Assembly: GCA_964416365.1 (NCBI GenBank)
Contig: CAYQDO010000003.1
Location: 1-39,321 of the forward strand
Reading direction: 5' to 3'
Length of the DNA stretch: 39,321 nt
From: DUUS01 sp964416365
Lineage (GTDB): Bacteria > Bacillota_I > Bacilli_A > RF39 > UBA660
The translations under genes were made by a program, and so were the position numbers. Shown piece by piece: positions 15,278 to 23,848 of this stretch (position 1 is the first letter of the stretch; the number at the start of each line of letters is the position of its first letter). A model generated the notes under the pieces. That model did not search any database. It was given only the letters and a program-made list of their open reading frames with translations, and was not told where the DNA came from.

Positions 15278-15912
15278 CAGTACTTTAGCTCCTTTCTTGC
15301 TTTTTTATAATAAGGATAAAATTTTTCGACATAACTCCAAAATTTTGGAGAATGGTCCATATGTTTAAAATGACAAAGTTCATGGATGATAACATAATCT
15401 ATTAAATTTACTGGTTTGGTAATTAATTCTAAATTTAAGGTGATAGTCATGCTTTTCTTATTACAAACGCCCCACCTAGTTTTCATCTTGCGAACTCTTA
15501 ATTTAAAATCAGGAAGATCATTAAACTGATACTTGATTCTAGTCATTCTTTGGTTAAAAATATCACCTGATAAGCTATAAATATATTTTTGACATTCTTC
15601 TTCACTTTTACCATAGATAATATTATTTTCGATCCTTGGTTTAGTATTATCATATTGAAAAATTAGTTTATCACCTAAATAGATTAGGTTTTCTTGTTTA
15701 CGAGCCATTCTTTGATATAATTTTTCTATTTCATTAGTATTAGCTTTTAACAATTTTTCAATTTGTGATTCACTGACTAAGTAATTAGTACTTACATATA
15801 TTTTAAAATCTTCTTTAACGCGAAAATATATGTTTTTAATCTTCTTTCTTTGAATAACATAAGTATATTCTTTGTCATTTAAGATTATTTTATTGTCCTT
15901 GATAGATTTCAT
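15277..15912 (-). CDS. YgjP-like (DUF45/M48-related) metallopeptidase
   Basis: About 211 residues from the ATG at 15912; no better in-frame start is seen. The N-terminal half resembles the YgjP family (YVIQRKKIKNIYFRVKEDFK, IYVSTNYLVSESQIEKLL). Then come MKTRWGVCNKKSMTITLNLE and the zinc site VIIHELCHFKHMDHSPKFW, that is HELCH with a further HxxxHxxxFW. Family members are soluble zinc peptidases of unclear substrate. It overlaps the 3' end of the upstream membrane protein gene and is coupled to the methyltransferase downstream. Confidence 0.87.
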   Translation of the reverse strand: MKSIKDNKIILNDKEYTYVIQRKKIKNIYFRVKEDFKIYVSTNYLVSESQIEKLLKANTNEIEKLYQRMARKQENLIYLGDKLIFQYDNTKPRIENNIIYGKSEEECQKYIYSLSGDIFNQRMTRIKYQFNDLPDFKLRVRKMKTRWGVCNKKSMTITLNLELITKPVNLIDYVIIHELCHFKHMDHSPKFWSYVEKFYPYYKKARKELKY

Positions 15913-16696
15913 ACCACTTTTGGATTTCATTAGCACTTACTTCTTTAACACTAGTAACAAATGCCCAAGTAAGGTTTAATTTATCTTTTAAAGTTTGGAA
16001 TACTGCTTTGGCATCTGCACAGATTGGATCATTATTCTCACAAAACTTACTAGTATTTTCTAAATAGAAGGTAACTAATTTTCCTTTCATACTGCGATAT
16101 TCAGAAGAAAGATTACTCTTATAGTTTGGAAACTGCTTATTGATCACATCATCTAGTTCTAAAGCTCCTCTGACAACTTTTAGTTTAGCTTCATTGGATA
16201 AGTCACTAAATTTAGTACTTAAAACCTCTTTTTCATTAAAGATAAAATCAACAGTATCTAAGATATAGTTTTTTGCTTGATCTAAATCTGTATCTTGAAT
16301 TTTACTAATATAACCAGTGATTTCATTAATTACATTTTCATTACTTGGTTCTTCAATATGAATAGTTGTAGTTTCTTCCCTAGTAGCTTTTTTAATTAAC
16401 TTAGTAGTTATAGCATGCATAGTAACAGGATAAGATTCCATAACTTCACCATTAGTAACTACTTTAATGATATCACCTATTTGATATTTATTATCAGGCA
16501 CTATTAAATTAACTTCATCATAATCTATCTTTTCATTAGGATATGGATTTATGAGATGACTATTACCACTGATCTCTTTTACTTTAGCATAAAATACTAC
16601 TCTATTTTCATTAGTATAGATATATCCTAAAATTAATATTAAAACCATGACTAATAATAAAGACATTATAATCATCCATAAAGTTTTACTGTGCAT
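15890..16696 (-). CDS. Single-span membrane protein, unknown
   Basis: 268 residues. One N-terminal membrane segment (about 7-26, LWMIIMSLLLVMVLILILGY), then an extracytoplasmic region with a small beta domain (VVFYAKVKEISGNSHLINPY, IIKVVTNGEVMESYPVTMHA) and a helical C-terminal part. A single Cys pair (KFCENNDPICAD) may form a disulphide. The ATG overlaps the der stop codon as TAATG, with GAGGTGAAG just upstream, so it is coupled to der. No family recognised. Confidence 0.75.
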   Translation of the reverse strand: MHSKTLWMIIMSLLLVMVLILILGYIYTNENRVVFYAKVKEISGNSHLINPYPNEKIDYDEVNLIVPDNKYQIGDIIKVVTNGEVMESYPVTMHAITTKLIKKATREETTTIHIEEPSNENVINEITGYISKIQDTDLDQAKNYILDTVDFIFNEKEVLSTKFSDLSNEAKLKVVRGALELDDVINKQFPNYKSNLSSEYRSMKGKLVTFYLENTSKFCENNDPICADAKAVFQTLKDKLNLTWAFVTSVKEVSANEIQKWYEIYQGQ

Positions 16697-18006
16697 TATT
16701 CTTCACCTCGACTAGTAAATTTTAGTATAATTGGAGTTCCGGTAAAATCAAAAGCTTCTCTGATTTTATTTTCTAAATATCTTTCATAACTGAAATGCAC
16801 TAATTTTTTATTATTGGCCGAAAATTCAAATTTAGGGGGTTTTGTTCCTGATTGATGAACGAAATAAATTTTAAGCCTTTTGCCTTTATAAGATGGCGCT
16901 GGATGTAAGATAGCTGCTTCTCTGATAATATCATTTAATACCGAAGTTTTTACTTCTCTACAAGCTGATTCGTAAGCCTTTAATATTTCCGGCATCAAGG
17001 TGTGAATACGTTTTTTTTCTAAAGCAGATAAGAAAACAATATTTACAAAAGAAGCAAATTTAAAATTATCTCTAATATCTTCTGTCCATTTTTTAATAGC
17101 TTCATCTTTATTCTTAATTAGATCCCATTTATTAACAGCAATAACCAAAGCTTTACCAGCATCTAATGCATATGAAGCGATGTGTTTATCATGTTCTATA
17201 ATACCTTCTTCAGCATTAATTACAAGGACACATACATCAGAACGATCAATAGCTTTTAAACTTCTAATCAAACTGTACTTTTCAACTGATTCAAAGATTT
17301 TCCCTTTTTTACGCATTCCGGCTGTATCAATAACAATATATTCCTTTTCATCATAGGTTAACATTGTATCAATAGCATCTCTTGTTGTACCTGGTACATC
17401 AGAAACAATAACTCTTTCTTCGTTTAATAAAGCATTAATTAAAGAACTTTTACCTACGTTAGGTCTTCCAATAAGACAGAATTTTAAATGAGAATCATCT
17501 TCTTCAGAAGTGAAAGAAGGAAAATCTTTAGTCACTTCATCTAATAATTCATTAATTCCCCTATTATGTTCGGCACTAATTGGAATATAAGAATCAAAAC
17601 CCAATTCATAATAATTATAAATTTCCATATCATGTTTTTTATCATCTAATTTATTAACAGCTACAACGACTTTTTTATTACTTTTTTGTAACATCTTAGC
17701 AATCAGTAAGTCATTACTAGTTAGCTCACTTCTTCCTTCAATGATAAAAATAATTACATCTGATTCTTCTATAGCAATCTCAGCTTGTAATTTAATATTT
17801 TCATTAAAAGTTTCATCGGCTAAATCAATACCACCCGTATCAATTAAATGAAAACTTTGATTTTTATAATTAGCAATACCATAAATGCGATCTCTAGTAA
17901 CACCAGGCATATCATCAATAATAGCCTTTTTTTCTTTAATTAAACGGTTAAATAATGTTGATTTACCAGTATTAGGTCTACCAATTAAACAGACAGTTTT
18001 TCTCAT
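16696..18006 (-). CDS. der: Ribosome biogenesis GTPase Der (EngA)
   Basis: 436 residues, full length. Two tandem G domains followed by a KH-like domain: first G1 IGRPNTGKST, G3 DTGGID, G4 NKLD; second G1 IGRPNVGKSS, G2 DVPGTTRDAI, G3 DTAGMRKK, G4 NKWD. The C-terminal KH-like part has RLKIYFVHQSGTKPPKFEF. Der acts in late 50S assembly. The site AAAGGAATG precedes the ATG. It heads a run of overlapping genes down to 14537. Confidence 0.97.
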   Translation of the reverse strand: MRKTVCLIGRPNTGKSTLFNRLIKEKKAIIDDMPGVTRDRIYGIANYKNQSFHLIDTGGIDLADETFNENIKLQAEIAIEESDVIIFIIEGRSELTSNDLLIAKMLQKSNKKVVVAVNKLDDKKHDMEIYNYYELGFDSYIPISAEHNRGINELLDEVTKDFPSFTSEEDDSHLKFCLIGRPNVGKSSLINALLNEERVIVSDVPGTTRDAIDTMLTYDEKEYIVIDTAGMRKKGKIFESVEKYSLIRSLKAIDRSDVCVLVINAEEGIIEHDKHIASYALDAGKALVIAVNKWDLIKNKDEAIKKWTEDIRDNFKFASFVNIVFLSALEKKRIHTLMPEILKAYESACREVKTSVLNDIIREAAILHPAPSYKGKRLKIYFVHQSGTKPPKFEFSANNKKLVHFSYERYLENKIREAFDFTGTPIILKFTSRGEE

Positions 18007-18050
18007 GTTATCATTCCTTTAAATCACTATAATCTTAACATAAATAACCA

Positions 18051-18076
18051 AAAAAACAAACAATATTGTTTGTTTT
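18051..18076 (-). terminator. Terminator after the prepilin gene
   Basis: A 24-base perfect palindrome (arms AAAACAAACAAT / ATTGTTTGTTTT) followed on the minus strand by more Ts. It overlaps the prepilin stop codon and separates it from der. Confidence 0.85.
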
Positions 18077-18530
18077 ATGCTGGGCAACTACTATTTTGGC
18101 TGGCTGTTTCCAAAGCAGCTGAAAAACTTTTGTTTTTCTTATTATAAGTAATGTTAATTTGATAATTATTCAAACATTTAGAAGGATCTACTGGATTTTC
18201 AATTTTGTTGCCATTATCTAATTTCAAATATTCATTAGCTGCTAAATCATTTAGAGTTATTTTACACACTTTTTGATTGGCATTAACTGTGCAGTTACTA
18301 TCCATTGTAAAAGAATACTGAGAACATCCGGTATTGGTAAAACATTTTTTATTATCCTGAGCCCATAGTATCGCACTTTTTTCAGCAAAAGTTAATTTAT
18401 CCTTTAGTAGTTTTTCCTTAATTTTATTACCGATAGTAATAGAACTAGGCACAGCTATAGCTACGAGTAAACTTAATATAACTATAACCGCTAAAAGCTC
18501 TACTAAAGTAAAACCAGTTTTCTTTTTCAT
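18075..18530 (-). CDS. Type IV prepilin / pseudopilin (ComGC-like)
   Basis: About 151 residues from the ATG at 18530, with AGGTGAG upstream. The class III leader and stem are textbook: MKKKTGFTLVELLAVIVILS, cleavage after Gly with Phe at +1 and Glu at +5, followed by LLVAIAVPSS. The globular part contains six cysteines (KKCF, TGCSQ, DSNC, KVCK, SKCLNN, SSCPA), enough for disulphide stabilisation. It is a single-gene unit with its own promoter and terminator, not in a comG operon, so a peptidase, ATPase and the rest of the apparatus must lie elsewhere. Confidence 0.88.
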   Translation of the reverse strand: MKKKTGFTLVELLAVIVILSLLVAIAVPSSITIGNKIKEKLLKDKLTFAEKSAILWAQDNKKCFTNTGCSQYSFTMDSNCTVNANQKVCKITLNDLAANEYLKLDNGNKIENPVDPSKCLNNYQINITYNKKNKSFSAALETASQNSSCPA

Positions 18531-18546
18531 ATTCTCACCTATGATA

Positions 18547-18575
18547 ATAGTATCAAATCTTAGCGTATAATTCAA
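18547..18575 (-). promoter_or_regulatory. Sigma-A promoter for the prepilin gene
   Basis: Minus strand TTGAAT (18575-18570), 17-base spacer, TACTAT (18552-18547), about 17 bases ahead of the ATG. Confidence 0.65.
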
Positions 18576-18577
18576 TT

Positions 18578-18603
18578 AAAAAACAGATATTAATTATCTG
18601 TTT
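18578..18603 (-). terminator. Terminator of engB
   Basis: Stem AAACAGATA / TATCTGTTT with a short loop, continued by Ts on the minus strand. The engB stop codon is in the loop. Confidence 0.78.
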
Positions 18604-19195
18604 CTTCCTTAATATTTAAATCTTTAGCAATAATATTATAAACTTCTTCCCTGCCTTTTTTAGTAATACTAGAGAAGTATACTAAAAAATCACTTTCTAC
18701 AATATTTAAAACCTGATGGATATGTTTTAAATTCTTTTCTCTATCTTTAGATTTTATTTTATCAAACTTAGTAGCTATAACCGTAACCGGAAGTTTATAA
18801 TATTTTAAATAATTATACATAATAATATCATTCTCAGTTGGTTTAATTCTGGAGTCAACAATCATGAATACTCTTTTAAGGTTAGTTCTGGTTGTTAAAT
18901 ATTCTTCGATCATTAAACCAAATTTCTTTTGGGTAACCTTATCGGTGGCCGCATAACCATAACCTGGAACATCCACTAAATAAAACTCTTCATTACATAA
19001 ATAAAAATTTAATGTTTGAGTTTTACCAGGTTTACTACTGGTTCTAGCATAATTTTTTCTTCCTAATAAAGTATTTATAAAACTGCTTTTACCAACATTG
19101 CTTCGACCAACAAGTAAAAACTCTGGTTTATTAGGTTCAGGATATTGACTAGTTCTTACGGCAATAACACTTAATGTAGAATTGTCTATTTTCAT
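18590..19195 (-). CDS. engB: Ribosome biogenesis GTPase EngB (YsxC/YihA)
   Basis: 201 residues. G1 VGRSNVGKSSFINTLLG, G2 region TSSKPGKTQTLNFYL, G3 DVPGYGYA, G4 TKFDK. It is needed for 50S maturation. AAGGAG precedes the ATG. In B. subtilis ysxC sits next to lonA; here lon is about 9 kb away. It is divergent from recU. Confidence 0.96.
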   Translation of the reverse strand: MKIDNSTLSVIAVRTSQYPEPNKPEFLLVGRSNVGKSSFINTLLGRKNYARTSSKPGKTQTLNFYLCNEEFYLVDVPGYGYAATDKVTQKKFGLMIEEYLTTRTNLKRVFMIVDSRIKPTENDIIMYNYLKYYKLPVTVIATKFDKIKSKDREKNLKHIHQVLNIVESDFLVYFSSITKKGREEVYNIIAKDLNIKEETDN

Positions 19196-19214
19196 AATTT
19201 CTCCTTACCTATGT

Positions 19215-19243
19215 ATTATATATAAATGTGTAAAAAAATGCAA
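19215..19243 (-). promoter_or_regulatory. Sigma-A promoter for engB
   Basis: Minus strand TTGCAT (19243-19238), 17-base spacer, TATAAT (19220-19215). The divergent recU side has AT-rich -10-like sequence (TATAAT near 19276-19288) but no convincing -35. Confidence 0.7.
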
Positions 19244-19305
19244 ATAATTAGAGGTTACCTAGAATTTTTGATTAATATAATATATAATTATATAAGGTGA
19301 TTGTT

Positions 19306-19854
19306 TTGTTATATCCAAATAGCATTAAAAAAGAATATGTTAAAAATGTCTCTTATGCTAACCGAGGTATGAATTTAGAAGCATTTATCAATGAAGCTAA
19401 TAAATATTACGATGTAAATGATATTACTCTAATCTACAAAAAACCTACACCAGTAACAATTACTAAAGTAACATATGAACAAAATAATATCTTAACTAGT
19501 GGAAAATTAAAATGTAAATCTAGCTTAGACTATGTTGGTATTTATAAAGGAAAATATATGGATTTTGATGCCAAAAGCACTACCAATAAAACAGCTTTTC
19601 CTTTAGGTAATATTTGTGACCATCAGATTCATCATATTAGGAAAGTATTAAAATATGGGGGAATAAGTTTTTTAATTATCGAAATAAATAACGAAGTATA
19701 TTTATTTAAAGGTGAAGATTTAATTACTTTTATAGAAAACAATAATCGCAAAAGCATTCCTTATGAATACATTAAGACTTATGGATGGGAAATTAAATTA
19801 AAATATAATCCAACACTTGATTATCTAAAAGCTATTGATAAACTATATTTTTAA
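19306..19854 (+). CDS. recU: Holliday junction resolvase RecU
   Basis: About 182 residues. The start is taken as TTG at 19306, because AAGGTGAT lies six bases ahead and the resulting MLYPNSIKKE matches the MxYPNG start of RecU; a GTG at 19297 is part of the ribosome site. Conserved blocks: YANRGMNLEAFINEANKYY, VIYKKPTPV-type (LIYKKPTPVTITKV), LDYVGIYKGKYMDFDAKSTT, NKTAFPLGNICDHQIHHI, and a C-terminal DYLKAIDKLYF. RecU cleaves four-way junctions in recombination and chromosome segregation. It is followed 13 bases later by ponA, as in B. subtilis. Confidence 0.95.
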   Translation: MLYPNSIKKEYVKNVSYANRGMNLEAFINEANKYYDVNDITLIYKKPTPVTITKVTYEQNNILTSGKLKCKSSLDYVGIYKGKYMDFDAKSTTNKTAFPLGNICDHQIHHIRKVLKYGGISFLIIEINNEVYLFKGEDLITFIENNNRKSIPYEYIKTYGWEIKLKYNPTLDYLKAIDKLYF

Positions 19855-19867
19855 AGGAGAAAAAGAT

Positions 19868-22591
19868 ATGAAAAAATCAAAAAAAATAAAAGATACCATT
19901 AAAAACAGTAAGAAGAAATTTCGTAATCGCAATATTGGTGAAAAAATACTGATACTGTTAATGTTTGGCTTAATTGCTGTAGTCATGTTAGCAATGGCCT
20001 TCTTTATCTATATAATTATTAGTGCTCCTGATTTTTCTGAAGAAGGGCTATATACATCAGATGCTTCAATAATTTATTATGCTAATGGTGATGAAATGGC
20101 TAGAGTTGGAGCTAAGAATCGCGAAAAAGTTTCCTATGATGAACTTCCCGAAGTATTTGTTGATGCATTACTAGCTACCGAAGACTCTAGGTTTATGCAA
20201 CATAGTGGAATTGATTTAGCAAGATTCTTAAAAGCCTCTCTTGGTCAATTACTTGGTAACAGTGGTGCTGGTGGTGGGTCCACCCTAACCATGCAAGTTG
20301 TTAAACAAACCTTTACCGATAAAATAGCCAGTGGTATTAAAGGTGTTATTCGTAAATTTACTGATATTTATATGGCAGTCTTTAAAATAGAAAAGAAATA
20401 TACGAAAGAACAAATTATTGAGTTTTATGTAAATATTCCATATTTAGGAGCTGGTACATACGGAATAGAGCAAGCTGCTCAAGCCTACTTTGGAAAAACT
20501 ATTGGGGAAGTATCTTTAACCGAAGCTGCGGTTCTTGCCGGATTATTCCAAGCCCCAGATGCTTTTGATCCATTCAGTCATCCGGAAAAAGCCGAAGCTA
20601 GACGTAATCAAGTATTAAACTTAATGAAACGTCACGGTTATATCTCTGATGAAGAATGTGAAATAGCTAAGAGTATTTCTGTAACTTCTCTACTAGTGGA
20701 AGACACAAATATTGATAGAGAAAATCAAGGAATGATAGATACTATTGTTTCAGAAGTAAAGAAACGTACCGGAAAGAATCCAGAATTAGTAGCAATGAAG
20801 ATTTACTCTACCTTTATTAAAGAAAAACAAGCAGTAATTAATAATATCAATAATGGAACAAACTATAAATGGCCTAATAATGTTTTACAAACTGGTATTA
20901 CTGCAATAGATGTCAAAACTGGTGGCATCGTAGCTGTAGGCGCAGGTCGCAATAAAAAATCGAAATTAAGCTGGAACTATGCTACTCAAAATGAACGTCA
21001 CCCGGGTTCAACGGCTAAACCACTTTATGATTATGGTCCAGCCATTGAATATTTGAATTGGGGAACAGGTCAGATGGTTATTGATGATGTTCATGGTTAC
21101 AGTGGTGGCGGAAATGTTAAAAACTGGGATGGTGGATACAAAGGAATTATGACTATTAAAACGGGCTTAGCTGCTTCCCGTAATACTACCGCCCTACAAA
21201 CTTTCCAAGCTGTACCTAATAAAAAGATTAATGAATTCGTAACTGGTTTAAATTTACATCCAGAATATGATGTCAATAATTACATTCATGAAGCCCACAG
21301 TATTGGTGCTTATACCGGAGAAAGCCCATTAGATTTAGCGGCCGCTTATGCTACCTTTGCTCGTGGAGGCATCTATATTGAACCACATTCATTTACCAAA
21401 GTAGAATTTCTCGATTCTGGTGAAGTTTATAAGGTTACTCCAGAAAAAAGAACCGTAATGAAAGATTCAACCGCTTATCTAATTAATATGATACTAAAAT
21501 TTGCCGTAACTAACGGAGATATTTCAGCCGGTAGTAAAAGCGGTACTGATATTGCAAGTAAAACTGGTACTTCTAGTGTTGACAGTTCTATAATTAAAGA
21601 TTTAAAACTTAAAGGTGATGTTATCGGAGATTCTTGGCAAGTAGTCTATTCTCCTGATTATGTCTGTGCTGCTTGGATAGGTTATCCAGAAATCACTAAA
21701 GAATATTATTTATTAAACTCAGTTGGTAGTGGTGCTCGTAGGGCAGTAGCAAAATTATTAACTGCCGGCATAATGGAAAATAATTCTAGATTTAAACAAC
21801 CATCAAGTGTTGTAACTGCCACTATTGAACTTGAAACAAATCCATTACAACTAGCAAGTGAGTATACGCCTTCTAAGTTACGTAGTGTTGAATACTTTAG
21901 AAAAGGAACTGCTCCTACTGAAGTATCAACGAGATTTTCTCAGTTAAATAAACCTTCTAATTTAAATGCTACCGTGGAAGGAAATTCAGTTGCACTTACC
22001 TGGAGCGGTATTCCAACTCCAGATGCGATAAGTTCAGAGTATTTAACTCAGTATTTTGAAGAAGGATACAGCAAATGGGCCAATAAATATTTAAAAAGAC
22101 GATTGGAATATAATAATAATATCGGTAATATTGGTTATCAAGTATATTTAAATGTTAATGGTAATATTACAGATTTAGGCTGGACTGCTAACACTACTTA
22201 TCGTTATGATGGAGCAGTTCTTAGTGGAACCAGCTTCATTGTCAAATCAAGCTATTCTATTTTTAAAAATAATATGAGTGAAGGCATTTCCGTAGCAGTT
22301 AATACTGCGCCAAATTGGCAAGCGGCTTTAGATGGTAATAATTGCTTAACTATTAATGAATTTAACGCTATCCTAAGCATTAATCAAAACTTTGTTAAGG
22401 TTACAGAAAACGGTGAAGACATTACTAATAGTCAAAATATTTCCGTATTAACAACCTGTTTAAATAGTTCAAATAGTTCCGTTAATTGTAATTCATTAAT
22501 TCCTGGTGATTATACCGTTAGTCATAAAATTACTCATAAAAGTACAAATACATCCAAAACTTTAACAAGGCAAGTTAAAACCACATGTTAA
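19868..22591 (+). CDS. ponA: Class A penicillin-binding protein (transglycosylase/transpeptidase)
   Basis: 907 residues from the ATG at 19868, after AAAGGAG. A basic cytoplasmic tail, one membrane span (about 27-52), then the GT51 domain (ATEDSRFMQHSGID with catalytic Glu105; GGSTLTMQVVKQ; KYTKEQIIEFYVN) and the transpeptidase domain (STAK at 381-384, SRN at 437-439, KTGTSS at 565-570). It polymerises and cross-links peptidoglycan. After about residue 645 there is an unusual extension of roughly 260 residues: an FN3-like stretch (PSNLNATVEGNSVALTWSG) and a Cys-containing tail (NNCLTI, TTCLN, NCNS, TTC). The recU-ponA pair is conserved. Confidence 0.96.
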   Translation: MKKSKKIKDTIKNSKKKFRNRNIGEKILILLMFGLIAVVMLAMAFFIYIIISAPDFSEEGLYTSDASIIYYANGDEMARVGAKNREKVSYDELPEVFVDALLATEDSRFMQHSGIDLARFLKASLGQLLGNSGAGGGSTLTMQVVKQTFTDKIASGIKGVIRKFTDIYMAVFKIEKKYTKEQIIEFYVNIPYLGAGTYGIEQAAQAYFGKTIGEVSLTEAAVLAGLFQAPDAFDPFSHPEKAEARRNQVLNLMKRHGYISDEECEIAKSISVTSLLVEDTNIDRENQGMIDTIVSEVKKRTGKNPELVAMKIYSTFIKEKQAVINNINNGTNYKWPNNVLQTGITAIDVKTGGIVAVGAGRNKKSKLSWNYATQNERHPGSTAKPLYDYGPAIEYLNWGTGQMVIDDVHGYSGGGNVKNWDGGYKGIMTIKTGLAASRNTTALQTFQAVPNKKINEFVTGLNLHPEYDVNNYIHEAHSIGAYTGESPLDLAAAYATFARGGIYIEPHSFTKVEFLDSGEVYKVTPEKRTVMKDSTAYLINMILKFAVTNGDISAGSKSGTDIASKTGTSSVDSSIIKDLKLKGDVIGDSWQVVYSPDYVCAAWIGYPEITKEYYLLNSVGSGARRAVAKLLTAGIMENNSRFKQPSSVVTATIELETNPLQLASEYTPSKLRSVEYFRKGTAPTEVSTRFSQLNKPSNLNATVEGNSVALTWSGIPTPDAISSEYLTQYFEEGYSKWANKYLKRRLEYNNNIGNIGYQVYLNVNGNITDLGWTANTTYRYDGAVLSGTSFIVKSSYSIFKNNMSEGISVAVNTAPNWQAALDGNNCLTINEFNAILSINQNFVKVTENGEDITNSQNISVLTTCLNSSNSSVNCNSLIPGDYTVSHKITHKSTNTSKTLTRQVKTTC

Positions 22592-22617
22592 AAGACAGTT
22601 ATAAACTGTCTTTTTTA
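22590..22617. terminator. Bidirectional terminator between ponA and nth
   Basis: Stem AAAAGACAGTT / AACTGTCTTTT with loop ATA, then Ts on the plus strand and Ts complementary to the A-run on the minus strand. It lies between the convergent stop codons, and the nth stop is inside it. Confidence 0.85.
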
Positions 22618-23216
22618 CATTCATTAATTAATAAACATTTATCGCATTCTGGTTTTATACTTTTACAATGATATCTACCAAATAATAAAAGTTGTTCTCC
22701 TACGCGATTCCATTTGTCCTTTGGTATTATGTGCATTAAACTTTCTTCAACTACACTTGGTACAGCAGCTTTATGAGCTAATCCTAAACGTTTAGAAACT
22801 CTTTCGACATGAGTATCAACAGGTATACAAGGAACATCATAAAGATTTTTTAAAACTACATTTGCAGTTTTTCTTCCGACTCCTGGTAAACTTTCTAAGT
22901 ACTCTCGGTTATTAGGAACAATACCTTCATAATGCTTAAAAAGTGACTGAGCAATTTCCATAATATATTTAGCTTTTTTATTATAACTTCCTACGGAACG
23001 AATAATGCTCTTTACATCCTTAATATCTGCTTCAGCAAGTAATTTTAAATCATATTTATTAAATAATTCAGCAGTTACTAGATTAACAGTTTTATCTGTT
23101 GAATGGGCACTAAGAACCGTAGCAATTAATAATTCGTAATCTTTAATATAGTTTAATTCACACTTGGGATTGGGTATCATTTGATCTAAAACTGCATAAA
23201 AATTATTCATCATCAT
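22599..23216 (-). CDS. nth: Endonuclease III
   Basis: About 206 residues from the first of three consecutive ATGs overlapping the dnaD stop. It is a base-excision DNA glycosylase/AP lyase for oxidised pyrimidines. The helix-hairpin-helix LESLPGVGRKTANVVL carries the catalytic Lys, and VDTHVERVSKRL carries the catalytic Asp. The 4Fe-4S loop is C-x6-C-x2-C-x5-C (CKSIKPECDKCLLINEC). The usual LSAQxTD segment reads LSAHSTD, with His for Gln. There is no clear Shine-Dalgarno, so coupling to dnaD is likely. dnaD-nth order is conserved in Bacilli. Confidence 0.95.
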   Translation of the reverse strand: MMMNNFYAVLDQMIPNPKCELNYIKDYELLIATVLSAHSTDKTVNLVTAELFNKYDLKLLAEADIKDVKSIIRSVGSYNKKAKYIMEIAQSLFKHYEGIVPNNREYLESLPGVGRKTANVVLKNLYDVPCIPVDTHVERVSKRLGLAHKAAVPSVVEESLMHIIPKDKWNRVGEQLLLFGRYHCKSIKPECDKCLLINECKKDSL

Positions 23217-23844
23217 CCAACCAATTATAATCAAATAAAACTTTATTTTCTTTTTCTTCAGGACGTTTTAAATGATTTTCGATATCTTGCTTGGTTTTAA
23301 AACCCTTCTTTCCCCATTCATAAATTATTTTATCAATATATCTAAGATTATTTACACCATTAAATGTTGCTTCTTTAAGTGCCTCAATAATCAGTTCTTC
23401 TGATATTCCTGATTTTAACCAAGCATTAATTATTTCAAATTCGATTGGACTTAAGGTACGCCCGAATTCTTTTTCAAACATCGTAAATATATTTTCCGAT
23501 GTTTTAGCTTTAATATCTGAGCTGATTCCACTAACCATAGCACGATAAACATGACTCAAATCTATTACTTCATTTACTTTGCCATTTTGATCTTTTACGA
23601 CATTAACTAAAATAAGACCTTTGGTAGTTAAAGATGTAAAACTTTCCATTATTTTGCTTTCATCTAAAAAGGTTGTTTCCTTAATTTTAGATACATCAAA
23701 AGCCGGTTGATCTTGATTGATAAAATATATTAGAACTAATAATTCTTCTAAAGTTAGCTTTTGATCAATTATTACTTTAAATAAATGTTTTTTAAAACAA
23801 TAGTCTTTTTCCTTTACCAAACCTTCTAAGATAGAATTACTCAT
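23203..23844 (-). CDS. dnaD: Replication initiation protein DnaD
   Basis: 213 residues. The N-terminal winged helix (LTLEELLVLIYFINQDQPAF) is followed by the DnaD/DnaB_2 domain (FEKEFGRTLSPIEFEIINAW, ALKEATFNGVNNLRYIDKII, YEWGKKGFKT). DnaD acts with DnaB and DnaI to load the helicase at oriC or restart sites. It lies four bases after cca and overlaps nth. Confidence 0.92.
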   Translation of the reverse strand: MSNSILEGLVKEKDYCFKKHLFKVIIDQKLTLEELLVLIYFINQDQPAFDVSKIKETTFLDESKIMESFTSLTTKGLILVNVVKDQNGKVNEVIDLSHVYRAMVSGISSDIKAKTSENIFTMFEKEFGRTLSPIEFEIINAWLKSGISEELIIEALKEATFNGVNNLRYIDKIIYEWGKKGFKTKQDIENHLKRPEEKENKVLFDYNWLDDDE

Positions 23845-23848
23845 TGTA

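Noticed and set aside
19297..19299. GTG start for recU
   Set aside because: It is part of the AAGGTGAT ribosome site; TTG at 19306 gives the conserved MxYPN start with proper spacing.
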